Shown here piece after piece: positions 1 to 8,112 of a DNA stretch of 10,958 nt. The notes beneath the pieces are model-generated. The model made no database searches, had not been told where the DNA came from, and saw only the letters and a list, made by a program, of their open reading frames with translations. Position numbers and translations under genes: made by a program. This DNA is from Lachnospiraceae bacterium UBA4364 (GTDB lineage: Bacteria; Bacillota; Clostridia; Lachnospirales; Lachnospiraceae): the NCBI GenBank assembly GCA_002393955.1, contig DGSK01000044.1, positions 1 through 10,958 on the forward strand, written 5' to 3'. The first letter of the stretch is position 1; each line of letters starts with the position of its first letter.

Positions 1-121
1 GCGTTGCATCGGTTCCGGTGCATATGCGAGTCGTCGTTCTCTTTCCACAGACTATATGTGGGAAGTCTTAGTTAGTCAGATACCGCTACAGGACTATGTT
101 TGATCAGGAATTGCGGCGTCC
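1..121. other. Unassigned flank downstream of the phosphate transporter, with two inverted repeats
   Basis: No gene can be named here. Two inverted repeats are visible. Bases 5-11 and 16-22 pair as 7 bp (one G-T) around a 4-nt loop. Bases 41-49 and 57-65 pair as 9 bp (one G-T) around a 7-nt loop. Neither is followed by a clear T-run on the minus strand, so a terminator for the transporter is not convincing. On the plus strand the second stem is followed by a weakly T-rich TCTTAGTT. Plus frame 2 is open from the window edge to a TGA at 101-103 (33 codons), which would fit the end of a convergent gene. The other two plus frames are also open to stops at about 71-75, so this is weak evidence, and the 33-residue peptide matches no family I recognise. 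Confidence 0.3.
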
Positions 122-1762
122 TTATTCCGTATTATCTCTCTTTATGATGTAAACCGCGATATTGAATGCATGGTCTCCCACCCTCTCAAGCGAGGTTGCG
201 ACATCCGAAAAGATCATTCCCGCCTCAGGTGAGCACTCCTGTCTTGTGAGCCTGTCCACATGATGCTGCTGGATTTCTTTTTCCTTGGCATCAATTGCAT
301 CTTCCATTGCAGACATACGCTCCATATCTTCCTCGCTGCCGGAACCCACGATAACTTTTATCGCCTGTCCCATCAGGTCATTCACCAGATTAAGCAGCTC
401 CGTCATTTCCTTTATGGCATCATCACTGAATGATGCTCCCGTTTTCTTCCTGCGCTCAGCAAATTCCGCAATATTTTCCGCATGGTCACCGATACGCTCT
501 ATATCATTTGCCACATGGAACAGGGATCCCAGGCCCTGGAGGTCGTCTATGGGGAGGGGGGACTGGTTTATCTTTATCAGATAGCCCGTTATTGACCGGT
601 TCAGGAAATTGATATTTTCCTCCATATCCCGGACTTCCTGTATATCCTCTTCATCCAGGGTAACCAGTGCGTTCATGGCACGGTTTAAATTGTCGCTGGC
701 AAGAGACGCCATACGCTCCAGCTCCTTGAGACCATCAACTACAGCAGTCGAAGGATTGAAGATCACCTTATTGCCGATATACTTAAGCTGGAAGGTATCC
801 CTGTAACCAACCTTCTCGTCTTTTCCGGGAATAATAAGATAAGTAAGCTTTACTATCCAGTTTGAGAACGGCAAAAGCATGATAACCTGGGTTATCTTTA
901 TGATGGTATGGGCATTCGCCACAAACCTTCCCTCATCTGCTGAGAAACTATGCAGCCACATAGAAATGGGATCAACGGCAATCTGAAAAATAATGAACAT
1001 TATCACTGTACCGATCACATTGAACAGAAGGTGGATCATAGCCGCACGCTTTGCATCTTTCTTACCTGCAAGCGATGCCAAAAGTGCAGTGGTGCAGGCA
1101 CCTATGTTACATCCAAGCACTATATACAGACAGATATTTACATCCCCGAATAATCCCTGCTGTGCCATAAGGAGTACCAGCGATACTGTAACAGAGGAGC
1201 TCTGCACAACAGCCGTTATCACCAGACCCGCAAGTACCGCGAGGAAAGGATTCTCAAGACCCGCAAGCAGATTTATCACCTGCTCTGAATCTTTAAGTGC
1301 ACTCATTCCCGAAGACATAGTGGAAATGCCTAAGAAAAGCACACCGAAACCTGCAACAATATCCGCGATCTTTTCTACAAGCTGATTCTTTGCCACCATT
1401 GATACCACAACGCCTGTGATAAGTATGATAGGTGCATATGCTGAAAGATTAAATGAAACAAGCTGTGAAGTAACGGTAGTACCGATATTGGCACCGAATA
1501 TGACACCGGCTGCCTGAAACAGAGTCATAAGACCTGAGTTAACGAAGCTCACCACCAGAGATGTACAGGCTGATGACGACTGCATTATCGCCGTAAATAT
1601 AAGACCCACCAGCATTCCGGTTACCCTGTTCGTGGTAAACATCTCCAGTATGCCACGAAGCTTTGCACCGGCTGCCTTTTCAATACCTTCACTCATCAGT
1701 GTCATGCCCATCAGGAACAGCCCTAATCCTGCGCACAACGACATTATCTCTGCGAAACCCAT
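122..1762 (-). CDS. Na+/phosphate cotransporter, NptA/YjbB type, with C-terminal PhoU-like domain
   Basis: A 546-residue inner-membrane protein predicted to couple sodium to inorganic phosphate (or another oxyanion) transport. The membrane part (about residues 1-310) shows the two inverted repeats of the PF02690 family. QSSSA (61-65) with GANIGTT (90-96) forms the first, and QSSS (187-190) with GCNIGACTT (217-225) the second; the QSSS motifs are the substrate and ion binding signature. Residues about 340-546 are helical and PhoU-like, with the paired motifs ERIGDHAEN (422-430) and ERVGDHAFN (526-534), thought to bind metal clusters and regulate transport. The length is normal for the NptA-PhoU fusion subtype. 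The ATG has GAGG six bases upstream. The gene lies 147 bp after ribF with a candidate promoter of its own, so it is probably not part of the translation operon. Transport direction (uptake or export) cannot be read from sequence. Confidence 0.93.
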   Translation of the reverse strand: MGFAEIMSLCAGLGLFLMGMTLMSEGIEKAAGAKLRGILEMFTTNRVTGMLVGLIFTAIMQSSSACTSLVVSFVNSGLMTLFQAAGVIFGANIGTTVTSQLVSFNLSAYAPIILITGVVVSMVAKNQLVEKIADIVAGFGVLFLGISTMSSGMSALKDSEQVINLLAGLENPFLAVLAGLVITAVVQSSSVTVSLVLLMAQQGLFGDVNICLYIVLGCNIGACTTALLASLAGKKDAKRAAMIHLLFNVIGTVIMFIIFQIAVDPISMWLHSFSADEGRFVANAHTIIKITQVIMLLPFSNWIVKLTYLIIPGKDEKVGYRDTFQLKYIGNKVIFNPSTAVVDGLKELERMASLASDNLNRAMNALVTLDEEDIQEVRDMEENINFLNRSITGYLIKINQSPLPIDDLQGLGSLFHVANDIERIGDHAENIAEFAERRKKTGASFSDDAIKEMTELLNLVNDLMGQAIKVIVGSGSEEDMERMSAMEDAIDAKEKEIQQHHVDRLTRQECSPEAGMIFSDVATSLERVGDHAFNIAVYIIKRDNTE

Positions 1763-1776
1763 CTCAATCCTCGTCC

Positions 1777-1791
1777 CCGGGACTCACCCGG
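1777..1791 (-). promoter_or_regulatory. Small GC hairpin abutting the transporter ribosome binding site
   Basis: On the minus strand CCGGG, a 5-nt loop TGAGT and CCCGG form a 5-bp all-GC stem, extendable by two T-G wobbles. The stem ends four bases before the GAGG Shine-Dalgarno sequence (1769-1772). It could tune ribosome access or mRNA stability. It is short and may be chance. Confidence 0.25.
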
Positions 1792-1834
1792 AATTCTAAT
1801 TCATTCTTATCTTATTCACTCGCCCTACTCGTAC

Positions 1835-1870
1835 ATCATAGAGTTTAAAATATAGTTTCAAAAGTGGCAA
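1835..1870 (-). promoter_or_regulatory. Candidate sigma-A promoter(s) for the Na+/phosphate cotransporter
   Basis: Two overlapping solutions appear on the minus strand in the AT-rich gap after ribF. TTGAAA (1856-1861) with TATGAT (1835-1840) has good boxes but a short 15-bp spacer. TTGCCA (1865-1870) with TAAACT (1842-1847) has weaker boxes and an ideal 17-bp spacer. Either gives a 5' leader of about 65-75 nt. I see no terminator hairpin between ribF and this site, so readthrough from the upstream operon is also possible. Confidence 0.4.
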
Positions 1871-1909
1871 TATGTATTTTTACACAAAAGATTATTCCTG
1901 TCCGTGCAT

Positions 1910-2842
1910 TTAGTTGTGAAAATGCCAAAGCCTGCGCCCCGCTATATCTGCCTGCAGCACATCCTTAAGCTCATACAGATCCGTAAATTTCTGTTCCGGG
2001 CGCCTAAACTCACGAAGCATTACAGTGATCCGCTCGCCATATATATCACCGGAAAAATCAAGCAGGTAAGACTCTATATTCACTTTTTTATCCGCTTTCA
2101 CTGTCGGCTTGCAGCCAATATTTGTCACTGCTCTAAATACCCGTCCGTCCGAAAGCTCCACATCAGAAAAATACGCACCATATGGAGGTATCACCCTGCC
2201 GGGGAGCGGATCTATGTTAGCAGTGGGAAAACCTATAGTCCGTCCCAGCTGCTTTCCTGTCGTTACTGTGCCACTGAAAGAATAAGGCCGTCCCAGCATT
2301 TCCTCCACCGTATGCATATCTCCTCCCGCCACGGCATTCCTTATGGTGGTGGAGCTTACCACAAAGCCTCCATGGCGCACCTTATCGACCATAACAGTTT
2401 CATAACCAAGCTCCGTCTTCAGGCTGTCCAGCAGGTTAAAATCACCCTTGCCGCCTTTTCCGTAGGACAGGTCCGATCCTGCCGCGATAAATCCCATATT
2501 CAGCTGTTCCTTCAGGCATTTCCTTATAAAGAGTTCCGGCTCAACAGCTGAGGTCTCCTCATTCATGGGATACTCTATCAGCATATCTATCCCGCATGAC
2601 TCAAGGTATTCCCTTTTTTCATCCCTTGTCATGAGCGTGCCGCAGTCCGGTGCACCAAAAAATACCTCCGGCGACGGCTCAAAAGTAAATATCACCTTCT
2701 TAAAGCCCTTTTCACCGGCTTTCATTATTTCCGAAAGTATCTTTTTGTGGCCGATGTGTATTCCATCGAATTTCCCTATGGCAACGGCAGTTTTTTCTTT
2801 TACGATCATCCCTGCGGGATCGGTAACTATTTCCATGCTCAT
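1910..2842 (-). CDS. ribF: Bifunctional riboflavin kinase / FAD synthetase
   Basis: A 310-residue cytoplasmic enzyme that phosphorylates riboflavin to FMN and then adenylylates it to FAD. The N-terminal nucleotidyltransferase half shows GKFDGIHIGH (23-32), the HxGH-type ATP-binding motif, and SSTTIR (163-168). The C-terminal flavokinase half (about 185-306) shows GRTIGFPTANI (200-210), the PTAN metal/ATP motif, NIGCKPT (241-247) and ESYLLDF (257-263) with the catalytic-type Glu. Length is normal for the bifunctional enzyme. The start ATG overlaps the truB stop as ATGA. A second ATG two codons later is possible, and the Shine-Dalgarno sequence (GGAAAAG) is weak for both, so coupling to truB is likely. 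It is the last gene of the translation operon. In many Firmicutes rpsO follows ribF; here it does not. Confidence 0.96.
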   Translation of the reverse strand: MSMEIVTDPAGMIVKEKTAVAIGKFDGIHIGHKKILSEIMKAGEKGFKKVIFTFEPSPEVFFGAPDCGTLMTRDEKREYLESCGIDMLIEYPMNEETSAVEPELFIRKCLKEQLNMGFIAAGSDLSYGKGGKGDFNLLDSLKTELGYETVMVDKVRHGGFVVSSTTIRNAVAGGDMHTVEEMLGRPYSFSGTVTTGKQLGRTIGFPTANIDPLPGRVIPPYGAYFSDVELSDGRVFRAVTNIGCKPTVKADKKVNIESYLLDFSGDIYGERITVMLREFRRPEQKFTDLYELKDVLQADIAGRRLWHFHN

Positions 2843-3741
2843 AAAAACATCTTTTCCGGGACAAAAGCCCCCCTGTTTGATCTATATGCATACACCGCAA
2901 CAAAATTCCCACGGTCATTTATAACCCTGATCCGTTCTCCGTCTTTTGTGCTGATCTTTTCCCCATCGTCAAATGCGGCAGCAGGCAGCATGTTCCCGTT
3001 ATCTATGGCCGCTGCCTTTTCCGGCTTTACCCTGAATGCGGGGATATCCATAAAAAAAGCCTCTGTGGGGAGTATCAGATCTCCAACGCTTCCGTTTTTT
3101 GCCGCTACCTCAATCTCGGACAGCTTATATGCTTTATCAATATAGAAATCACCGCTGCGGGTTCTTATCAGATGCTCCATTGCTGCTCCGCAGCCAAGCT
3201 TTTCACCTATATCCCGGCATAATGACCGTATATATGTACCCTTGCCGCATTCTATGCTCATGGTCACCCTGTCTCCGTCAATATCCTTTATCTCAATGGA
3301 ATGAATATCAACGTGACGCGGCGTACGCTGCGCTGTCCCACCGGCCCTGGCAATATCACAGAGCTTGCGTCCGTTTACTTTAAGAGCCGAATACATCGGG
3401 GGCAGCTGGTCATATCCTCCCACAAATGACATGGCGGCACTCCGAATATCATCAGATGTACAGTCGACCGCAGATGTCTTAAGCACCTCGCCGCTCATAT
3501 CCTCAGTGTCGGTTTCCACGCCCATACGCATTACGCACTCATAAACCTTTACCTTGTCCACAAGCTGTTCCACAAGCTTCGTGGCATTTCCGAGACACAC
3601 CAAAAGCACGCCCTCCGCATCCGGATCGAGCGTGCCTGTATGACCGATTTTTTTCTGACGGAGTATCCCGCGAAGCTTTGCAACTACATCAAACGAAGTA
3701 AAACCGGCTTCCTTATAGACATTTATTGCACCGTTATACAT
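2839..3741 (-). CDS. truB: tRNA pseudouridine(55) synthase
   Basis: A 300-residue enzyme that isomerises U55 in the T-loop of most elongator tRNAs to pseudouridine. The catalytic motif GHTGTLDP (33-40) contains the nucleophilic Asp39. Further TruB signatures are YECVMRMG (67-74), QLPPMYSALK (112-121), GTYIRSLCRDIG (168-179) and RTRSG (193-197). Residues about 230-300 form the small PUA-like C-terminal domain. The N-terminus (MYNGAINVYKEAGFTS) aligns in style with the usual TruB start. The ATG comes three bases after the nrnA stop and has no clear Shine-Dalgarno sequence, so it is probably translated by coupling to nrnA. The end overlaps ribF by four bases. Confidence 0.97.
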   Translation of the reverse strand: MYNGAINVYKEAGFTSFDVVAKLRGILRQKKIGHTGTLDPDAEGVLLVCLGNATKLVEQLVDKVKVYECVMRMGVETDTEDMSGEVLKTSAVDCTSDDIRSAAMSFVGGYDQLPPMYSALKVNGRKLCDIARAGGTAQRTPRHVDIHSIEIKDIDGDRVTMSIECGKGTYIRSLCRDIGEKLGCGAAMEHLIRTRSGDFYIDKAYKLSEIEVAAKNGSVGDLILPTEAFFMDIPAFRVKPEKAAAIDNGNMLPAAAFDDGEKISTKDGERIRVINDRGNFVAVYAYRSNRGAFVPEKMFL

Positions 3742-3744
3742 ATA

Positions 3745-4698
3745 TCACAGCTGTTTCGAAACTTCGGTCAGAAGGATATATACCATATCCTCCATTGCCC
3801 CTCTGTAGTCACATCCGGCAGCTCTCACATGGCCACCGCCACCGAGGCTTTCTGCGACCTTAGCTACATTTACTTTATCCGACGAAGCCCTGAGACTTGC
3901 CTTGTACAGTCCCGGAGCCTTTTCATAAATAAAAATGGCACATTCTATTCCATGAATATTCCGCAGTTCATTTACGGCACCATCCGTGTCATCCTTGCCG
4001 GCACCCATGGCCTCCATAAACATCTTATCAGCAGTCCCCACGATCACCCGGTCTTCCAGATATCTCCTGGCATTCAAAAGCACCTGGGCCTGAAAGCGGC
4101 TCTGGACGTAGGTTTTCACATAAAAAGTCTCATCTAAGAGCATCGGAAAATCAAATCCGTATGTGATAAGCTTTCCGGCGATCTCCATAGTCCTCTGTGA
4201 TGTATTCGAAAATCTGAATACGCCTGTATCATGTGCCATCCCCATATAGATAAGCTCTGCTATGACAGCGTCCACCCTGCTCTCATCCATCAGTTCATAC
4301 AAAACTTCAGCACAGGAAGAAACCTCCGGACATACCCGGTTAACCATTGCAGATCCGTCTTTGTTGCTTATATGATGGTCTATGTTTATGGTCTTAACAG
4401 CAGACTCAAAATATTTCATAGCCTCACCTATGCGCTCTTTACTGCCGGTCGTATCACATACTATAAAAACATCAAAGGGATCCCTGTCAGGAAAATCACA
4501 GATCAGGCAGTCACGTTTCTTAATACCGGCAAAAGATCTTCCCGGATCTTCCAGAAACACTTCCGCTTCCGCTTCCGGCATACAGCTCTCCAGATAATGC
4601 AAAAGAGCCAGGCAGGAACCTACGCAGTCCCCGTCCGGCCTCACATGTCCTGTTATGCCTATTCTTTTTGCACCTTCCAGTTCCTTCAGAAGATCCAT
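3745..4698 (-). CDS. nrnA: DHH/DHHA1 phosphoesterase, NrnA-type (nanoRNase / pAp phosphatase)
   Basis: A 317-residue cytoplasmic phosphoesterase of the DHH family. NrnA enzymes degrade 2-5 nt RNA fragments and remove the 3' phosphate from pAp, using Mn2+. The DHH domain shows H18-xx-xPDGD with D22 and D24, the second metal ligand in VCDTT (D82), the name-giving DHH at 107-109 and HDTG with D157. The C-terminal DHHA1 domain shows GGGGH (286-290) and RAAG (292-295), which bind substrate. Length and position between rbfA and truB match the Firmicute nrnA/ytqI-like gene. A strong AGGAGG (4704-4709) five bases before the ATG fixes the start, 29 bp after rbfA. A related c-di-AMP/pApA hydrolase role is possible, since DHH family members differ mainly in substrate preference. 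Confidence 0.92.
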   Translation of the reverse strand: MDLLKELEGAKRIGITGHVRPDGDCVGSCLALLHYLESCMPEAEAEVFLEDPGRSFAGIKKRDCLICDFPDRDPFDVFIVCDTTGSKERIGEAMKYFESAVKTINIDHHISNKDGSAMVNRVCPEVSSCAEVLYELMDESRVDAVIAELIYMGMAHDTGVFRFSNTSQRTMEIAGKLITYGFDFPMLLDETFYVKTYVQSRFQAQVLLNARRYLEDRVIVGTADKMFMEAMGAGKDDTDGAVNELRNIHGIECAIFIYEKAPGLYKASLRASSDKVNVAKVAESLGGGGHVRAAGCDYRGAMEDMVYILLTEVSKQL

Positions 4699-4727
4699 AT
4701 CCGCCTCCTAAAAAGCCTATAACGGTT

Positions 4728-5117
4728 CTATTCTTCTTCGCCGCGTTTCTGACGCATCATTGCATCCTCTTTAGAAACTTTATCTATCACACTGTTCATA
4801 TGATTGCCATAAGCAATGGAATGATCAGCCACAAAAGTAAGCTCCGGCGTATTACGCAGATTCAGTTCTCTTGCAAGCTCCCTGCGCATAAAACCTTCTG
4901 CACACTTAAGCCCCTTCAAAGCCTCCTTCTCCTGCTCCTCATCGCAGAGAAAGCTCACCCACACTTTACAGGTCTTAAGATCCGGTGCCACTATTACATC
5001 CGTAACAGATGTAAATGCCGGCACCCTGGGATCCTTTATTTCACTGCGGATAAGCTCTGCCAGGACCTTCATAACTTCGGAATTGATCCTTGTATTTTTA
5101 ATACTGTCTTTTTTCAT
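4728..5117 (-). CDS. rbfA: 30S ribosome-binding factor A
   Basis: A 129-residue single KH-fold protein that binds the immature 30S subunit near the 5' helix of 16S rRNA and helps late maturation and cold adaptation. The family signature is near the N-terminus: RINSEVMKVLAELI followed by SEIKDPRV (about 10-32), then the TSVTDVIVAPDLKTCKVWVS strand region. The C-terminal tail is charged. Length is typical (about 115-135). The ATG is preceded by GAGG four bases upstream and lies 19 bp after the infB stop, consistent with co-transcription. Confidence 0.96.
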   Translation of the reverse strand: MKKDSIKNTRINSEVMKVLAELIRSEIKDPRVPAFTSVTDVIVAPDLKTCKVWVSFLCDEEQEKEALKGLKCAEGFMRRELARELNLRNTPELTFVADHSIAYGNHMNSVIDKVSKEDAMMRQKRGEEE

Positions 5118-5136
5118 TGTTCCTCTTTATTCCGTA

Positions 5137-8112
5137 TCAGTCTCTGGGAACCTCGACCATGATGTAAGCCTCTACCATATCAAGCTCCTGTATCTTATCG
5201 AAGCCCTCAAATACAAGACCACACTCATAGCCTTCCTTAACTTCCTTCACATCATCCTTGAATCGCTTAAGTGATGCAAGAGGTCCCTCAAATATCTGCT
5301 CACCTTCTCTGGTGATCCTTACCTTACTGTCACGGGTAATACGGCCATCCATTACGAAAGAACCCGCGATATTACCGATAGCAGAAGCCTTGAATATCTG
5401 GCGCACCTCTGCGTGTCCGATAACCTTTTCCTCATAGATAGGCTCAAGCATACCCTTCATAGCGGCTTCCACGTCCTCGATTGCCTGATAGATTACTTTA
5501 TAAAGCCTTATATCAACACCTTCACGCTCAGCAGTCTGCTTAGCTACTGCATCAGGTCTTACATCAAAACCGATAATGATGGCATTTGAAGCACTTGCAA
5601 GCACGACATCGGACTCGTTTATGGCACCTACACCACCGTGAATGACCTTAACCAGGACTTCATCATTAGAAAGCTTCTCCAGTGACTGCTTAACAGCTTC
5701 AACAGAGCCCTGAACATCAGCCTTAACGATAAGATTGAGTTCCTTAAGATTACCCTCTTTGATCTTATCAAAGAGATCATCCAGTGACATCTTGGCCTTG
5801 GTATCTGCAACAAGCTTCTCTTTGTTCTGTGCCACGAAAGTAGCTGCAAAGCTCTTTGCTTCCTTTTCGCTTGAGTGACAGATGAAGACTTCACCTGCAT
5901 TAGGCACATCACTCAGTCCCAGTATCTCAACAGGAGTGGAAGGCCCTGCTTCCTTTACCTTGTTGCCCTTATCATCGATCATTGCCCTTACTTTTCCGTG
6001 AGATACGCCTGCGGATACAAAATCTCCGACACGAAGCGTACCCTTCTGAACCAGCACGGTTGCCACAGGACCACGTCCCTTATCAAGCTCAGCCTCTATA
6101 ACAAGACCTCTTGCCCTTCTGTTGGGGTTAGCCTTAAGTTCAAGCACGTCTGCAGTAAGAAGTATCATCTCAAGGAGCTGTTCAATACCTTCACCGCTCT
6201 TAGCCGATACCGGAACAAATACAGTAGTTCCGCCCCAGTCCTCAGCCACAAGTTCATGTTCGGTAAGCTCCTGCTTAACCCTGTCAATATTTGCTCCGGG
6301 CTTATCGATCTTGTTAACAGCAACTATAAGTTCTATCCCGGCTGCTTTTGCATGATTTATAGCTTCCACAGTCTGCGGCATGACACCATCATCCGCTGCA
6401 ACCACAAGAACCGCTATATCCGTTGCATTTGCACCTCTCATACGCATTGCAGTAAATGCTTCATGACCCGGTGTATCCAGGAAAGTGATCTTGCGGCCGT
6501 CAACCTTGACTGTATATGCACCAATCTTCTGGGTAATACCGCCCGCCTCATGGTCTATTACATTAGTCTTTCTTATGGCATCAAGCAGGGAAGTCTTACC
6601 ATGGTCAACGTGTCCCATTACGCAGATAACGGGAGGACGTGAAACCATCTTGGACTCATCCTCTTCATCCTCCTTAAGAAGCTCGGCAATAACGTCGACC
6701 TTCTCCTCTTTCTCACACATGATCTCGTAATCAAGTGCAATCTCCTCTGCTTCCTCAAAAGAGATTTCCTGATTAACAGTCACCATCTTGCCCTGCATGA
6801 AAAGCTTTTTAACGATTTCAGCCGGCTGGACATGCATACGCTCTGCAAACACCTTAATGGTAACCATTTCAGGAAGCTTTATGAGCTTGATATCCTCAAC
6901 AGGCTCTTCTACTTTCTTGGCTACGGGCTTAACGAATCTTCCCGCATTACTGTTGCGGTCCTTTCCGCGTCCGTCATCATCCATATATCTGGAATCACGG
7001 CGGTTCTCACGGTCGCGATCCTTTTCAGAATGCTTATTCCTTCTGTTATCCTGGGGAACAGGTGCCGCCTCTGTTCTTCCTGCAGCCGGTCTTGCTCCCG
7101 GCATAGGACGTCCGCCTGACGGTCTGCTGCCACCTGCCTGATTACCGCCGAAGCGGTTCTGGTTACCCTGCTGCTGACGGTTTCCCTGGAAACGATTCTG
7201 TCCGTCAGCCCTGTTTCCCTGATACCTGTTTGCTCCGCCATTCTGCTCTCTCTGCTGGAACTTTCCCGCCTGATTATGAGGCTGACGTTCCGTATTCTCA
7301 CGGTTAACAGGTCTGCTTTCCGATGCGGCAGGACGTTCTGTTACAACAGGCTTATTTTCAACAGACTTGGTTTCAACAGTTTTAGGTTCAGCAGCCGGAG
7401 TCTCTGTGACCTGCGCTGCCTGTGCTTTTTCAGCCTCCTCCGCTGCGATCTTTGCTGCACTTTCTCTCTCTGCTTCAGCTCTTGCATCTTCTTCACGTCT
7501 TGCTGCAGCTCCGGCCCTGTCTATCATATTCTCCCTGGGCCTGATGGGGCCGCGCGCCCTGTTATCGGCACCACGTCCGGGATAAGCTCCGTTCCCCGAA
7601 GGCTTGTTGTAAGCTCCGGCTTTGCCGCCATCCCTTCCGACTATGATAACACCCGATAATTTCTTTTTCTTGACCGGCTGGCCGTTTCCGGCCTGTGGCT
7701 GTCCTGCAGGCCTCGGTGCTGCGGATTTATTCCCCTCAGGTTTAGCTGCTGATACAGACTTGTTTGTCTCCTGCTTGGCTGCCTCGGGCTTTTTCGCCTC
7801 CGTATTTACTGCTGCATCATTTTTAGCCGGTTCTGCCTTTACAGGCTGGGCAGTTTTCTTCTCTTCCTTCTTTGCCTCTGCGCTTTTTTCAGCATTTCCT
7901 GAGGCAGGCGCACTGCCTTCCTCTGTATCTCTGTAGCCCTGGGCCTTAATATCAGGTACGATCAAGGCTATATCCGCATCTTCAATATTGCTGCTGGCTG
8001 TTTTTCCCATAACGCCATGCTTTTCCAGAAGGGATATGGTCTGCTTATTGCTCAAAGCGTCCCCTTTTTCGTTTACCCACTTCTTAGAAAAATTACTGAT
8101 TCTCATTGCCAT
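5137..8112 (-). CDS. infB: Translation initiation factor IF-2, with long low-complexity N-terminus
   Basis: A 991-residue GTPase that brings fMet-tRNA to the 30S P site and promotes subunit joining. G motifs are clear: GHVDHGKT (500-507), GGITQKIGAY (524-533), DTPGH (546-550), NKID (600-603) and SAK (636-638). They are followed by the beta-barrel domain II (about 670-760), IF-2 domain 3 and the C-terminal fMet-tRNA-binding barrel to the end. An IF2_N module lies at about 417-467. Residues about 1-52 resemble a second, diverged IF2_N module (MRISNFSKKW ... SLLEKHGVMG). Between them (60-410) is a disordered linker, Ala/Lys/Glu-rich first, then Asn/Gln/Gly/Arg-rich with repeats such as NRYQGNR and NRFQGNR. 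AGGAGGT (8123-8129) ten bases upstream supports the first ATG over one two codons later. The gene overlaps the ylxQ end by 20 bp. Confidence 0.98.
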   Translation of the reverse strand: MAMRISNFSKKWVNEKGDALSNKQTISLLEKHGVMGKTASSNIEDADIALIVPDIKAQGYRDTEEGSAPASGNAEKSAEAKKEEKKTAQPVKAEPAKNDAAVNTEAKKPEAAKQETNKSVSAAKPEGNKSAAPRPAGQPQAGNGQPVKKKKLSGVIIVGRDGGKAGAYNKPSGNGAYPGRGADNRARGPIRPRENMIDRAGAAARREEDARAEAERESAAKIAAEEAEKAQAAQVTETPAAEPKTVETKSVENKPVVTERPAASESRPVNRENTERQPHNQAGKFQQREQNGGANRYQGNRADGQNRFQGNRQQQGNQNRFGGNQAGGSRPSGGRPMPGARPAAGRTEAAPVPQDNRRNKHSEKDRDRENRRDSRYMDDDGRGKDRNSNAGRFVKPVAKKVEEPVEDIKLIKLPEMVTIKVFAERMHVQPAEIVKKLFMQGKMVTVNQEISFEEAEEIALDYEIMCEKEEKVDVIAELLKEDEEDESKMVSRPPVICVMGHVDHGKTSLLDAIRKTNVIDHEAGGITQKIGAYTVKVDGRKITFLDTPGHEAFTAMRMRGANATDIAVLVVAADDGVMPQTVEAINHAKAAGIELIVAVNKIDKPGANIDRVKQELTEHELVAEDWGGTTVFVPVSAKSGEGIEQLLEMILLTADVLELKANPNRRARGLVIEAELDKGRGPVATVLVQKGTLRVGDFVSAGVSHGKVRAMIDDKGNKVKEAGPSTPVEILGLSDVPNAGEVFICHSSEKEAKSFAATFVAQNKEKLVADTKAKMSLDDLFDKIKEGNLKELNLIVKADVQGSVEAVKQSLEKLSNDEVLVKVIHGGVGAINESDVVLASASNAIIIGFDVRPDAVAKQTAEREGVDIRLYKVIYQAIEDVEAAMKGMLEPIYEEKVIGHAEVRQIFKASAIGNIAGSFVMDGRITRDSKVRITREGEQIFEGPLASLKRFKDDVKEVKEGYECGLVFEGFDKIQELDMVEAYIMVEVPRD

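Noticed and set aside
1904..2551. Plus-strand open frame (215 codons) opposite ribF
   Set aside because: It is antisense to the conserved flavokinase half of RibF and shows no family motif; it is a shadow.
5875..6642. Long plus-strand open frame (255 codons) opposite infB
   Set aside because: It lies entirely antisense to the GTPase domain of IF-2, has no recognisable domain, and its Cys/His/Ser-rich composition is typical of a shadow frame.
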